Source: Thozetella sp. PMI_491
Lineage: Eukaryota; Ascomycota; Sordariomycetes; Chaetosphaeriales; Chaetosphaeriaceae
Length of the DNA stretch: 64,000 bases
Direction of reading: 5' to 3'
Assembly: GCA_021432635.1 (NCBI GenBank)
Contig: MU270043.1
Coordinates: 124,001-188,000, forward strand
Positions 34,620 through 45,849 of the stretch are shown here, in pieces. Every line of letters begins with the position of its first letter. Position 1 is the first letter of the stretch. A model generated the notes under the pieces. It worked only from the letters and a program-made list of their open reading frames with translations, was not told the origin of the DNA and searched no databases. The translations under genes were made by a program, and so were the position numbers.

Positions 34620-35307
34620 GTTGGGCCGCATTTGGGTCGCTGGAGGGCGAACGCCTGTTGTTGTAAGATAAACTTCCATCTCGACCTCTGCTTCCTCGCA
34701 CCGGGGTAGGATAGGTTACACAACCGAGGGGTGCTTGGCCCTTCTCTCAGAATGTTTGACCTCAACTGTATTGGTGACGTTTGCCGATGGTTGACCTAGC
34801 AAATAGCGGCGCATCTCCAGTTTCCAGGGACTCTGTTTTGATTTGTTCCGAGACAAGAGGCTTACTACAGTCTCCTCAGCCTCTCTCCATAGATTCTTCT
34901 CGGAACATATTGGGATATTTCTTGCAGCTCATAGCTGTCGCTATCATGCTGTTACCTAGCATGCCGATTAATCCGAAGGCATATTCCCTCACTACAAGTA
35001 CAAGTAAACATGCAACCGCTCTGACGCTAAGCCTATACGCCGTCATGCCCTCCTGATGCCAGACCCAGTCGCCAACCTAGATGGCAGACCAAAACGAAAA
35101 AAAAAAAGAGTCGTCGTGTATCCGTGAAATATCCCTAGAACTATGCAGACCAGGCCCGGTAAGAGAGAAAGAGAAGAAAAAAAAAGAAAGGCCAAACCGG
35201 TGATCATGGGTATCATGATGCATTATACCGCCCCCCGTGCGCGATGTGAGTCAAAGGCTCTCCCTCCCAACGTCTCTTTCCTCGTCTCATGATAGGCTGA
35301 CATCTCG
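34620..35307. other. Convergent 3' intergenic region
   Basis: A 688 nt stretch between convergent stop codons with an A11 run at 35097-35107 and purine-rich sequence to ~35190. No gene seen. Confidence 0.5.
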
Positions 35308-36377
35308 TCAGCAGCACCTCCTCTTCTCCTTCCTTGGATCCGCCCGCTGCTCCCCGTTCCCCGCTTGGTCCACCGTGACGGCAGGTGAGAAGGTTTGTGG
35401 CGAAAACAGCCAGCTGCGCCGGTCTCTCCCAACGCGGAAGCTTCCCCTCGCATTGGCGCCGTCGAAGTACCCCATGCCACCGTCCGAAACCATCCCAGCC
35501 CCGTCCACGCTCGGCGTGGCGCCAGGCGTCGCCGTCGCAGCCAGCAGAGCTGCCTGCATCTTGCGGTTCTGCTCGACGAGCTTGCGCGTGACCACCCGGA
35601 ACACCTCCTCGACGCCCTCGCCGCTCTCGGCCGAGATCTCGTGGCAAGCGTCCCAGCCGACCTCCTGGCCCCAAAAGCCTGAACTGCGCTTGCTGCTGGG
35701 AGAGCGCGGCTCCACGCTCTGTGGTTGCGATAGGATGCCATGGCTCGAGCCCGTCGCGCTGCCTCCCTTCCCGTCTCCGACATATCCCGGCATGCCCATC
35801 GGGGTCGCAGTCGGCGGCGGCGTGGAGCCCATGCCGGGGGCGAGGTTCTCCGCAACATAGGCGATGCATCGCTCGAAGGGAACCTCGCGTTTGGAGGGGT
35901 CTCTGGCGACAATGTCGGCCTTGGTGCCAACCACGTGGAGGACGATGTCCGCGGGCAGGTTGCGGCGGAGCTCGGTCAGCCACATGCCCATCTCGGCGAA
36001 GGACTGGGCGTCGGTGATGCTGTAGCAGAGGATGCAGGCATTAGCGCCGCGGTAGTAGAGTCGCGATATTGAGCGGAAACGCTCCTGGCCGGCTGTAGTA
36101 TGGGATTTCGTCAGCAAGCAGCACCGGGCAAAATAAACAACCAAAATGGAAAAGACATTGGTGCAGCATAGAGGAGAGGCGTACCAGTGTCCCAAATCTG
36201 CAGGCGCACCACGGTGTCGGTGTCAGTATCGACCACGCGCTTGGCCATGAAGCTCGCGCCGACGGTGGAGGTGATCTGAGCCGGGTTGAATGCGCCTTTG
36301 CAGTAGCGCGTCACCAGCGACGTCTTGCCGACGCCCTGGGAGCCCAGCACGACTATCTTGGCCTCCAGGGAGGACAT
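35308..36377 (-). CDS. Rab-family small GTPase with inserted loop
   Basis: Exons 36377-36185 and 36092-35308 flank a 92 nt intron (36184-36093) that splits the G3 motif WDT-AGQE; 325 residues. G1 is GSQGVGKTS (12-20), G3 WDTAGQERF, G4 TKAD (121-124, in place of NKxD), G5 EISA (217-220). The Rab-like YYRGANACILCYSITD is present, and the C terminus ends RRCC, a dicysteine geranylgeranylation signal, so it should sit on an endomembrane. About 65 residues rich in Pro/Gly/Ser (~149-213) are inserted between the helix after G4 and the EISA strand, and there is a ~75-residue hypervariable tail, making it much longer than the usual ~210. By eye the GTPase core is closest to Rab24/Rab21-type proteins; subclass is uncertain. 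Confidence 0.87.
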
Positions 36378-38149
36378 GATGCTGGCGGGGAAGGAGGGGG
36401 AGGGGGGCGAGAGGGGCGTTTCTCGGTCGCGCTCTGCGGGACGGAGGGGCCTCGGGGGGGAGCGAAGCTGATGTAAACCCGCAGAAGGCAGAAAATCCCG
36501 TGGGGAAAATCCCGTGTTTCTCGCTTCTACGCCTTTTCGTGGTGTTCTTTTTTCGGTAGTGGGTCACTGGGTCGGCTTTAGTGGTGCTTCCCAGCGCCCC
36601 GGCAGGCAGGGAAGGAGCGAAAGAGGATGGGGGGCCAGGGGGGAAAGGGGGGGGGTGCATGTGCTAAGAATGACGCACGTTTGTGCTACAGCGCCACTTC
36701 CTCTCTCCTCCTGACACTGCCTTGACTGACCTGATGGCGACCGATGGCAAATCGTTTCTAGTGTTTTTTCGCAGTCTGAGAGGAGCGCACGCGCAACTTG
36801 GGCGAGAGAGACTGTACCCTCCGCCGGAGTCCGTTCGAGTTGTGCCGTTGGCTAATGCGTGCTGGAAAAGTCCAAAAGAGTGGGAGGATCAAGAGGAACG
36901 GCTCAATGCGATGCAATGCGGGGGAGTTGTCTGTCTCTCATGCTCCGCGCAGCGACCGGGGCTGGAAGGGCTGGAAGGGCTGGAAGTGGAGGGGGAGGGG
37001 CAGGCGGGCTGTGGGCGGCGGGCGCCCTGAGATAGGAGACTGGGTGGGGGATGCTTCACCGCCTGACCTGATCAGAAATTACGCAGCAGCTCCTCGGTAC
37101 AGGCCAGGAGATCACAGCATGATCCATGATCTGCGCTGATCGCTGATCAGCTTGGTCATCGCTGCGGAGGACAGCCACAACACGTGGGTGGTAGCAGTGG
37201 GTAAGACACCGGACCATATCAGTTTCTGGGGTGAGGTCTATCCGTTGGCTCTACGCCTCTCTGGGGGTGACTCTTGTTGGTCCTGGGCTGGAATAGGCGC
37301 TGCGACAGTGTTCACCTGTAGGTGGTAGGTTTCTCATCCTTTATGCCTCGTTCGATCTAGCCTGGAGTTCTCCATCCCGCAGCAGCGGCTCAGAGGCCAA
37401 TAGGCTCAGCTCTAAGCCCCTATCTCAGAGACGTGCATTTTGCCTCGGCCCCTTTGTGCCCGGAGACCTGGAAGCCTATCTTCTGGTACAATGCCTCACC
37501 GGCTTGAGGATGCCGTGTCTACCGGTGCATGAGTCAGTTAGCCGCGGCCAAAGAGGCAGACTAGGGACTGACCCCGGGCAGTCTGAGAGGGCATACCCAG
37601 CAAGCTTCCGGCACCCTGCCAGAGATCTCTAGAATACTAGCCGCCGGTGCTGTATTGGTCCGGTGCCCCATTGGCCGCATAGCGCTGGGATATACTCAGA
37701 TTGTGATAACCTACGGCTTTGATCGGCTCTCCAGCTCATGCACTTGCTGCAGCCACGAACATAGTACTACCATCGGTTTGCATTACATGGATCCGCGCCA
37801 AAAAATAACAAACCAAAACCCCCCCAAAAACCCCCATACCTTCGGGCGGCTTGCTGCCCTCTCGGGCACCGACCCACGACTTGGTCCTATTCTTTTAGAT
37901 GAGAGTAGAAGATAAGCCAATGGGGTCCTTTTATATAGGCAGTCATATACCAGAGAAATCTACAGGGCATAGCTACTCATGCAGGGTGCTAGACCTACAA
38001 CATCCTAAGCCTCTCGCATCCAGGGCATACTTCCTACTATACTAACACGAACAAGGCGCCGCGCATGTCGCAGCTCTTGTACAGCTCAATGAGCAGTTTC
38101 CTCTCCCGCTCTTCGGCGGCCACACCGCTCTTCCCCTCAGCGCCATGCG
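36378..38149. other. Intergenic with short GC-rich repeats
   Basis: A 1.8 kb stretch upstream of the Rab gene and downstream of flavocytochrome b2. It includes a small GGGCTGGAA repeat (36957-36990) and a C/A-rich low-complexity patch (37800-37840). No coding or RNA gene signal. Confidence 0.5.
36957..36990. repeat. GGGCTGGAA minisatellite
   Basis: Three adjacent 9-nt copies, the last imperfect, in non-coding sequence upstream of the Rab gene. Confidence 0.6.
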
Positions 38150-39886
38150 CTACAACTTCGACTGCCTCTGGGGCGGGTTCACCAGCGGGTCGTACACGGC
38201 GTACGACAAGTTGTCGGTCGGCGTGTGTCCATGGTTGAACAGGCTGCGGGTGTCAACCAGGTTTGGCGTCAAGTCTGCTATGGTCGATGCGCCGATGAGG
38301 CGCATGTTCATCTCCATCTCGTCCTTCAACAAGGCCATGGCGCGGTCTACGCCATCGAGCCCGTAGCCCGACATGGCGTACAGGAAGGGCCGGCCAATGC
38401 CCACGCCCTTGGCGCCCAAGCACATCGCCTTGATGATGTCGGTCGCTCGGCGCACGCCGCCGTCGATGTAGATCTCAATCTTGTTTTCCAACCCCATCTG
38501 GCGCAGCACGGGCATCGTCTCGGCAAGCACCTCGATGCCTGACGGCGCAAAATCGAGCTGTCGCCCGCCGTGGTTCGAAAGTACCACGCCCTGCACGCCG
38601 GCATCGATAGCCTTGAGCACGTCCTCCACTCGCTGGACACCCTTGAGCAGAATTGGCATCTTGGTGATGCTCTGAAACCAGGGGATGTCGGCCCAGCTGA
38701 GTGACGGGTCGATGAAGCTGCTGATGGCCCGCGCCGCGCCCTGACTGTTGTCGGTGGCCTGTCCGCTCTGCACGCTGGTTCCCTGCTCGTCGAACTTGCT
38801 ACGCATGTCCTTCTCGCGGCGACCTAGCTGTGGCGCATCGACGGTTATGAAGAGCCCTTTGCAGCCGCGCTTCTCAGCGTACTGAACGATCTTCTGCGTG
38901 ATGGCTCGGTCCTTGTTGACGTATAGCTGCAGCCACTGGACCTGGTCCCCCTCGGCGGCGTCCACGATCTCGTCGAAGGAGCACGATGCGAGCGTGGGGA
39001 TCATCTGGATTACATTGTGCTTCTTGGCAGCCCGGGTGAATATGACCTCGCCTTCAGGGTGTCCCAGCTTGCCGAGTGCGGTGGCCGTTACATAGAAGGG
39101 TATGTCGACCTTGGTACCGAGCATGGTCGTACTGAAATCGACCTTCTCCACGTCCACGAGGATCTTGGGGCGGAACCAGATTCGGTGAAAGGCGGAGTGG
39201 TTCTCGCGTAGCGTCTGCGACAAATCAGCCAATGCTCTCTTCTTGCCGCAAATCGCACATATGTGCAGTCGGGGGGCGCACGATCTCATCGTCGGCAGCA
39301 CTCGAGTAGTACCCCCAGGCTGTCTTCTTCATAGTTCTCCGCGCGACTGCCTCGAAATCGAGCAGGTTGTAGCATTGCTCCAGCAGGGGCTTCTGGGCAA
39401 CCCGCTCCAACCTCTCCTTCTCCTCAGGAGATACTTCGGCCTTTTTAGTGATAACAGTCGCCATATCTACGGCCCCGAGATGCTTGGAACTAGCTAGATA
39501 TTTGTCGAGGGTATCTGGGGGGTGGATGGGATCGAACTCCTCCGTCGCATCCTTGCCCTGCTCCTCGTATCAGCTATGCTTTGCTTGGCGTGGCCAAATC
39601 GACCAGTCTGGGGTATACGAACGGCATATTTCAGGATGATCTTCATCCCGCCAGGATGTTCTGCCAGCTTGTTAGTAATCGTCCCGAACCTGGATGGCCA
39701 GGAGGAGGGCAAGTGCTCTAACCTGGCAGGAACTCGGTGATGTCGTAGGCTTTGCCCTGCAGGCCAATCCGTCAGCTCCTCACTAGCTCCAGTCGGCTGG
39801 GTCGCAGAGTATATGCCTACATGGATGATCACCCAGCAGTCCTGGGCGGTGTTGTGCTTCGCGACCTCGGCGCCCGTCAACGTCAT
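38150..39886 (-). CDS. CYB2: Flavocytochrome b2-type L-lactate dehydrogenase (FMN-dependent 2-hydroxyacid dehydrogenase)
   Basis: It oxidises L-lactate (or a related 2-hydroxyacid) and passes electrons through heme b to cytochrome c. Five exons (39886-39821, 39756-39723, 39660-39623, 39557-39282, 39214-38150; introns 64, 62, 65 and 67 nt) give 492 residues. The N-terminal cytochrome b5 domain is split by three introns and reads AEVAKHNTAQDCWVII, KAYDITEFLP, EHPGGMKIILKYA, KDATEEFDPIHPPDTL, with both heme-ligand histidines (HPGG and DPIHPP). The FMN barrel has YVTATALGKLGHPEGE, LQLYVNKDR, the catalytic histidine in LSNHGGRQLD, IDGGVRRATD and GRPFLYAMSGYG. The model starts right at the b5 domain without an obvious mitochondrial presequence, unlike yeast Cyb2, so an upstream exon or cytosolic location is possible. 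Confidence 0.92.
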
Positions 39887-40707
39887 GATGTCAAGCCTCT
39901 CTGGTGTCGGGTTAGAAGAGCTCGTGCGTGCTGAGCTCAATCCGAAGGAAGTCTATGGGATTGGTTTGCTGGTGGGAAGAACCCAATTGAGAGACGGAGG
40001 AATACGTGATCACAAGAACGCTGAGGATACAAGATTGAAACGGAGGGGGAGAAAAGTGAAGTATTTCGCGAAAGATGGATTCGCACTCGCCGAACGACTC
40101 CCGGAACTGCCCAGGTCCCGCTCTCGGCCCTGTGGGGTAGTAGAGTTGCTCGGGAAATCGGGGAAGCACAGCGCGGAGTGCGGAGTCGCGCTTACCTAGA
40201 TTGGCCCTCGAGTCTCCAAGTGATGGGGCCCATCAGACCAGCGAGCCACTCACAAGTTTTGGATTTCAGGGACGGCGAGGCCTAACGATGGGGCTTTTGG
40301 TGCAGCAGCCAGGCAATTAGCCAAGTACAATACTGCCTACTAGGCCAAGCACCTACCTTAGTTAGTGTGAAGAGAAGCTGCCCATGCTTCGCACTCATCC
40401 AGGCTCGCCAGCCTATCGCACTACAAATTAGCTCCATACCTGGGACTAGTTGTCCGCTTTGATCATGCTGCATGTCTCTTTGTCGCTACGAAAGGGTATA
40501 TTTGGTTCATACGCTCGGAAAGAAGACAAAATTTATATCCGTTGCCCAGAGAACCCTCTATGTCCGAATAATTACGCACCAAGAGGCCGGGCCGCCCGTC
40601 TGCCGTGTCATACTTGGGTCGCGAACGCCTCCAACGCACGGGGGAAGCCCATATTAGTCTCCACTCTGCACGCCCTTGTCGGGCCTCGACCTCCCTAAGA
40701 GCATCCT
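39887..40707. other. Intergenic, promoter side of CYB2
   Basis: 821 nt between the SH3 gene's stop and the CYB2 start, both on the minus strand. No extra CDS is supported; it would contain any missed first exon of CYB2. Confidence 0.45.
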
Positions 40708-43648
40708 CTAGTATATCGAAGGTTTCGAGGAATTGGAGCCCGTCATATCCAAGCTGGAGCCGCCGGAGCCGCCATGCCGGTTCTTCCGAATGGACATGCG
40801 CGTGAACATGCCCTGCTTGCTCTCCTGGCTCAACAAGCTCGCGCGGTCTCCTCCGGGCGCTTCCATCAGCGTGTTGGGCTCGATGTAGGCTTGCGGGAAG
40901 ATGCCCCATTTTCCCTTGCTGTTGTGCCCCGACCAGCACCAATGTTCTGGGTATGGATCTGTAACAGAAGGTGAGCCTACTGCGCTGTCTCCAGCCTGGG
41001 AGGATCGTGGGGGCGGCGAAGTCAGTGGACTTACAACTGATACCGGTAATGACGTCGCCCTTGTCAAATTTCAACCAATCCGCCGTCTCCTTCTCCTTAT
41101 CCTTCGGCTTCCGGCCCCATCTTGCCACCGCGCGCAGGCTGCTGGTCGGCTGCTTCCTGATGTGACCCTTGGCCGGCGGCTTGAGCTTCACGCAGTCGAG
41201 AGGGAATGGCGCGCGGACATTGTCGGCCCATCCGATGGCCCATTCTCCGTTATAGCGTGCAGGAAACTCGATCCCCACGATGCGGGCGCCAACAGCGAAT
41301 TGGAGGGGCTGCTCGCGGGAATTCCCAGGAGGCATCTTTAACGTTCCATTCGTCATCCGGAACGTCTCGGTCGCGATCGCCATAGGCATCGCCGAGATCT
41401 CGGGGCCTAGCCCACTCATGACGGACTTGGTCGGAGGGTTGTAAATGTGCAAGTCGTAGTTGTTCGACGGCGGCAGTATGGGGCCTTCAGTGACTGTCAA
41501 GCCCGGAACCCGGGGGAGGGGGTGCGGGTGGCGAGCCAAGTGGGAGAAGAGCTGCTTCTGGGAGAAGAAGACTGTCGCATCGCTCTCCTCGATAGTCCGT
41601 CCCGTCTGGACGCAGAACAGGCAGGCGTAGAGCTGATCCTCGACATGCTTTGCAGCCAAGTGACTTTTGGACAAGAACCGAAGCCGAAATCCCATACCTA
41701 CAGTTTGATAATTTGCAGAGACTGCAAAGAAGTCAGCCATGATACACGGTCAAAGGGTAAGCAGTATGATGTACCGTGGTTGGTCAGGTCCGCCTCGACC
41801 AACTTCCAGTCTAGCTCAAACAGACACTCTTTGCACTTGGCCACGACATGGTTACCAGCGCCAAAGCCCTGCGTCAGGCACGTTAGCTCATGAAATTTTA
41901 TGTTCGAGTTTAACTGCATCGAATCTTGGGCTACGAGGGGGGCTCACCGCTTTCTTGATCTTCTTGACACCGATTCCACCCAAAATCACATCTTTGGCTC
42001 CTGCACAGAAGCCCTTGAACTGATGGAAGGAGCTATTCAGCGTCATGGTACAGTCAACTTCCCGGGGCGAGACGGGCTGTGACGGTTCCGTCGCCGTTTC
42101 GACGGGGATGAGTCCGTCATGTATTTCTAGTGTGGGCTGCTCGAGAGTAGGTCGGCGCGCAAGGGGTAGGGTAGATGGTGATGCCGGGAGCTCCTGAGGA
42201 ACAGGGGGGAGATTTGGTTGGAAACTTGGCGGATACGGTGGCGGGTAAGGGGCAGCATTCGACCAATTGGCCATGAGAACTGCAGGCGATGAAGGCTGCT
42301 CGATGTTGGAGTGGAACGAGTCTCGACTGGCTGAAGATGGGCTTCGGTCTCGGGTGACTGACTGCACCGAAGGCGCCTTGTAGTCTGTCACTGGACTGGC
42401 TGCACTATCTCTGAACCTCGCGTCAAATACAGAGGCCTGGGAGTCGTTCGTGGAGCTAGCACGCGAGTTCCGGTTGGGGTTAATGACTGGCGAACCCCCA
42501 ATCCCTGCGGTAAGCGTGATGGAAGGAGGACGGTTGGCCAACGGAGACGCAGGGGCCTCGGGTGTTATGATAATACCTCCGTTTGATGAGTGAGGATCAA
42601 TGAGGAGCCCGGGCCCACGACTCGCCAGAATAGAGCCTCTCGCCGCCGGACTTCGAGCTCCAGCCTCGCTTGTAGCTGCCTTGCCTTCACTCCCATCGTT
42701 CCAGCCGTCCTGCCCTGGGAAGGTAGGCACTCTCCCGATCATCGTTGGTGACATGGGCGAGACTGCGTCCTCTATCGAGGCTTCGGTGGGCGGCTCGGGA
42801 GGCGCCGCATCCGAGTCCCGGGCCGTATCCCGGACGTCAGATGGGATGACTGTGTGGAGCCCTGGTTCCCACGGGTTGACTACTGGCCTCGGAGGAGCCT
42901 CGTCGGGTCGAACGGAGTTCGCGTAGCGTGGCTCCGGCACTACGGGCTCAGGAGTTTTCTTGTGCAGCTGCAAAGGTGCGACCTCTAGCCCTAGATCCGG
43001 CCCGGCTTGGTTGCCCATCACGGGCAGTTCTTCCTCGTGGTGAGCTGGAAACAGGGGCATGGAAACCGAATCTTCATTAAGCGATGTAGCCAACACGGCT
43101 CCTGCCAAGTCCGGCGTTCGCTGGACTCCTGGCGCGGAGCCGCTTACAGAGGAATGCGACATCGCCGATACCACAGAAGGCTCCGGCTCGGGGTGGGGAT
43201 GCTCGAGCTTCATTCGTATCAGTATGTCATGGATCTTGGGTGCCGCCTTTCGTGATAAGCCCTGCAATTCCACGAACTTTTCGGCGTCGAATTCATCGGC
43301 CTGTATAAAGTCGTCGAACTCCCAGAGCGCATCATTTAGCTCCGCCCGGAAGGCGGCGATGATATCTAGGCCAATGGTGTCAGTCCACAGCGTTCCCTCT
43401 TCAAGGTTCAAGTGCGAAATACCATTTTCCTTGAGAGCATCGGTAAAATTGGGACCGTACTCGTCCAAGTGTTTCTTGCAGAGCGGTTCGATCTTCTTAA
43501 GCGCGCGCTCGCCCTCTTTGATCAGTTTCTCGGCGGCCTTCTGCATCTCCTCCTGGCCCGCGGCCTTGGCATTTTCCAGCGCTTCTCTCCCCTTCTCGAC
43601 TACCTCCCGAAAGGGCGTGAGCACCAGCACTTGCACATCCTCGTCCAT
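40708..43648 (-). CDS. SH3-domain adaptor-like protein with N-terminal coiled coil
   Basis: Four exons (43648-41948, 41868-41775, 41721-41035, 40958-40708; introns 79, 53 and 76 nt) encode 910 residues. The N terminus (~1-110) is highly charged and helical (EKGREALENAKAAGQEE, KAAEKLIKEGERAL), probably a coiled coil. Residues ~175-560 are Ser/Pro-rich and disordered. A conserved segment around VILGGIGVKKIKKA-GFGAGNHVVAKCKECLFELD follows, with two CxxC-like pairs (CKEC, CLFC) that could bind zinc. The C-terminal SH3 domain is split by the last intron: WLKFDKGDVITGISYPYP, HWCWSGHNSKGKWGIFPQAY, IEPN, carrying the usual ALYDY-less WW/GIFP core. It ends in a basic Ser-rich tail. It is a conserved filamentous-fungal type likely at the cortex or in cytokinesis or endocytosis; the role is inferred from the domain. 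Confidence 0.85.
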
Positions 43649-45849
43649 GGCGACCGGTGTAGTTTCCGCAGGCCCTGGTCAGGTTCGTTCGTAGGTGCGG
43701 CGGACTCCCCGCGCTCGTAGCGGGGGAGGAGACGGAGGGGGTCTCCAGCAATGGACTGAAGGATAAAACGTCCGCAGACCAAGAAAAAAGACAAACTGCA
43801 ATGTGTCTAGTCCCGGGGGGAGTCCGATGGAAGGTACAGAGACACCAGAAACCACTCAGTCCTCTTCTCTTCCGATTCCTCTTCGGCAGGCGTTGCGCAA
43901 GGATGATGGAGGAGGCAAGGCGCAAAGCTGGGAAGGAGCTGGCTCCCAACAAGTTATCGGCAGGCAGCGCCGAACCGATGCGCACGTCTTTGAGTCGGAG
44001 GCTAGTTCATTGGCGGGGAGCCCCGGGCTCCGTCGATACAGCTCCACCAAACGGGAAGACCAGCCTGCATGCGTGAGGCTGAGAGGCTACTGTAGGACCA
44101 TTGGAGCTTGGAGCACCAAATGCGCCCAAGCAAGCCCGGCTTGGACGGCTCTGGAGGGCCTACCGGTGGGCCTACGAATTGGGACTGGGGGCTGTGTCTG
44201 CACCCATGGAGGGCGGCTGGCAAGCCATCTCGGGGCAAGGTAGTACAGATGGGGGTCTGCCGTTCTCAACCCCCAGCCTGCAGCAGGAGCTTAGGCGAAA
44301 GGGGACGAGAACCCCTGGGTAAAAGGGAACCTAAACCTACGTACAGGAGCCTTGGGCTACGAGATGGCAGGTAGCACCTATCCTTACTCTACTGGCGGTT
44401 TTTCGACCAACGGCCGGCACGGAAGAGATGGCTTTTACGACTCTGGCACGTCCCAAATTCTATTTCGTCACTGGGGCCTAGGCGCCCGTAGCCAGCGACT
44501 AGTAACACATTGCCACCTCGTCACAAGCCTTGGATAAAGCGACACTGCCCCTCTGCCTTCCATTCAGCCAGGACGATCGCGCGGTAGAGTAGGGAAGTCA
44601 GTTGGCCGTTAAGCCTACAAGCATGTCCTATACAGTACCTAAAGTAGTAGAGCCTCGTTTTACCGGATGGTCCTCCGCGGGCCCCGAAGTACCTAATGGA
44701 GGGGGTAAAGAGGAGAAGGGACTGGATACAGAGGCACAGGAGGAAAAAGAGGGACGGGGTGGTGATGGCAGTGATGGCAGTGGTGGTGGGATGGTGGGAT
44801 GGTGGGGTGCTTTGCTGATAAGCGAATGAGACAGGCGATCGTTGATCAGGATTCGGTCGGCTCCCTCGCAGGCGAGTCTGCCCTGTCTAGCCTGTCAAGC
44901 CTGTGCACTACCCCAAAGTGATGTCAGGTGTCTCTGTCGGCTCGCCCTGGACACTGCCATACCTGACACGAGCTGCACGGGCTACCACGAGGGATCGTGC
45001 TCTAGGGCACGGCTGAGTTCGCGCTTGCAGTCTTGGGCTTTAGGACACGATCGAGCACGTTGTCATTCCTAGCCTCCCGCTTCGCTTCGTACTCCAAGCT
45101 CAACCCCCTCCCCCCCGCCATGCTAAACCGTTAGCTCCTTCGGTGAAGAGGCGCGAAAGAGGAGCCACAGCTGGATCGAAACTAGATTGCTTGGGAAACA
45201 TGGAAACATGCCGCGCATGGGCTTTAAGCTCCCTCGCGAGAGGACAAGAGGGCTGGGGTGGTGGATCATGGAGGCGGGCTGCTACCGTGGAGCTCTCCCG
45301 ATATGGTCGTCGGTCAACCTACAACATGCCTCATGGGGCCGAGCTTCTGCAGTCTTTATCCTGACTCTGCTATCTGCCTCAATCCCAGCGTGGGTCCTTT
45401 CCCGGACAGCTTGACCGAGCTGCTGGCTCTCCTGCAATCGTGTTTGGTCACTGCCACCAGGCAGCCTCGACAAGGCTTCCTAGCGGGCCCTCCTCAGCAG
45501 ACAGGGGGGAGGGAAGCTTAATAGAGCTTTTCCGATCTTCCAGAACATTTCTAGCCGAACTGTCAAGCTTTTCGGATGCAACTAAGTATAGTTATAGGTA
45601 CCTAAGGTACCTCCGACCTTAGAAAGGTAACTGCACGCTTCCAATTTTTTTATATGGCGCACAATAAACTACCCGGTAAGACGAACTCGTAAGCTTCGGT
45701 ATAACTCTTAAACGCCAATCGTTCATCCCCAACGCTACGCACAATTCCTCCCTTGCAGTTTCCCCAAGCCGGCTTTGCTATCCGCCCATGGCCTCTATCA
45801 CACGTGTCGTACGAGTATTCTGTATCATTCTGTATCAGGAAATCGGAGA
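43649..45849. other. Intergenic spacer
   Basis: A 2.2 kb spacer upstream of the SH3 gene. It has a GGTGATGGCAGTG-type simple repeat near 44758-44812 and a GGTACCTAAGGTACC near-palindrome at 45598-45612. No gene supported. Confidence 0.5.
44758..44812. repeat. GGTGATGG / GGGATGGT simple repeat
   Basis: Short imperfect purine-rich repeats (GATGGCAGT twice, GGGATGGT twice) in non-coding DNA. Confidence 0.55.

Noticed and set aside
35213-35983. 256-codon minus-strand frame overlapping the Rab gene
   Set aside because: It is a shifted frame of the same strand as the Rab exon 2; the Rab frame carries G4, G5 and the CC end.
38555-38580. GGTTCGAAA resembling a tRNA B box
   Set aside because: Falls inside the FMN-binding coding region of flavocytochrome b2 and has no cloverleaf.
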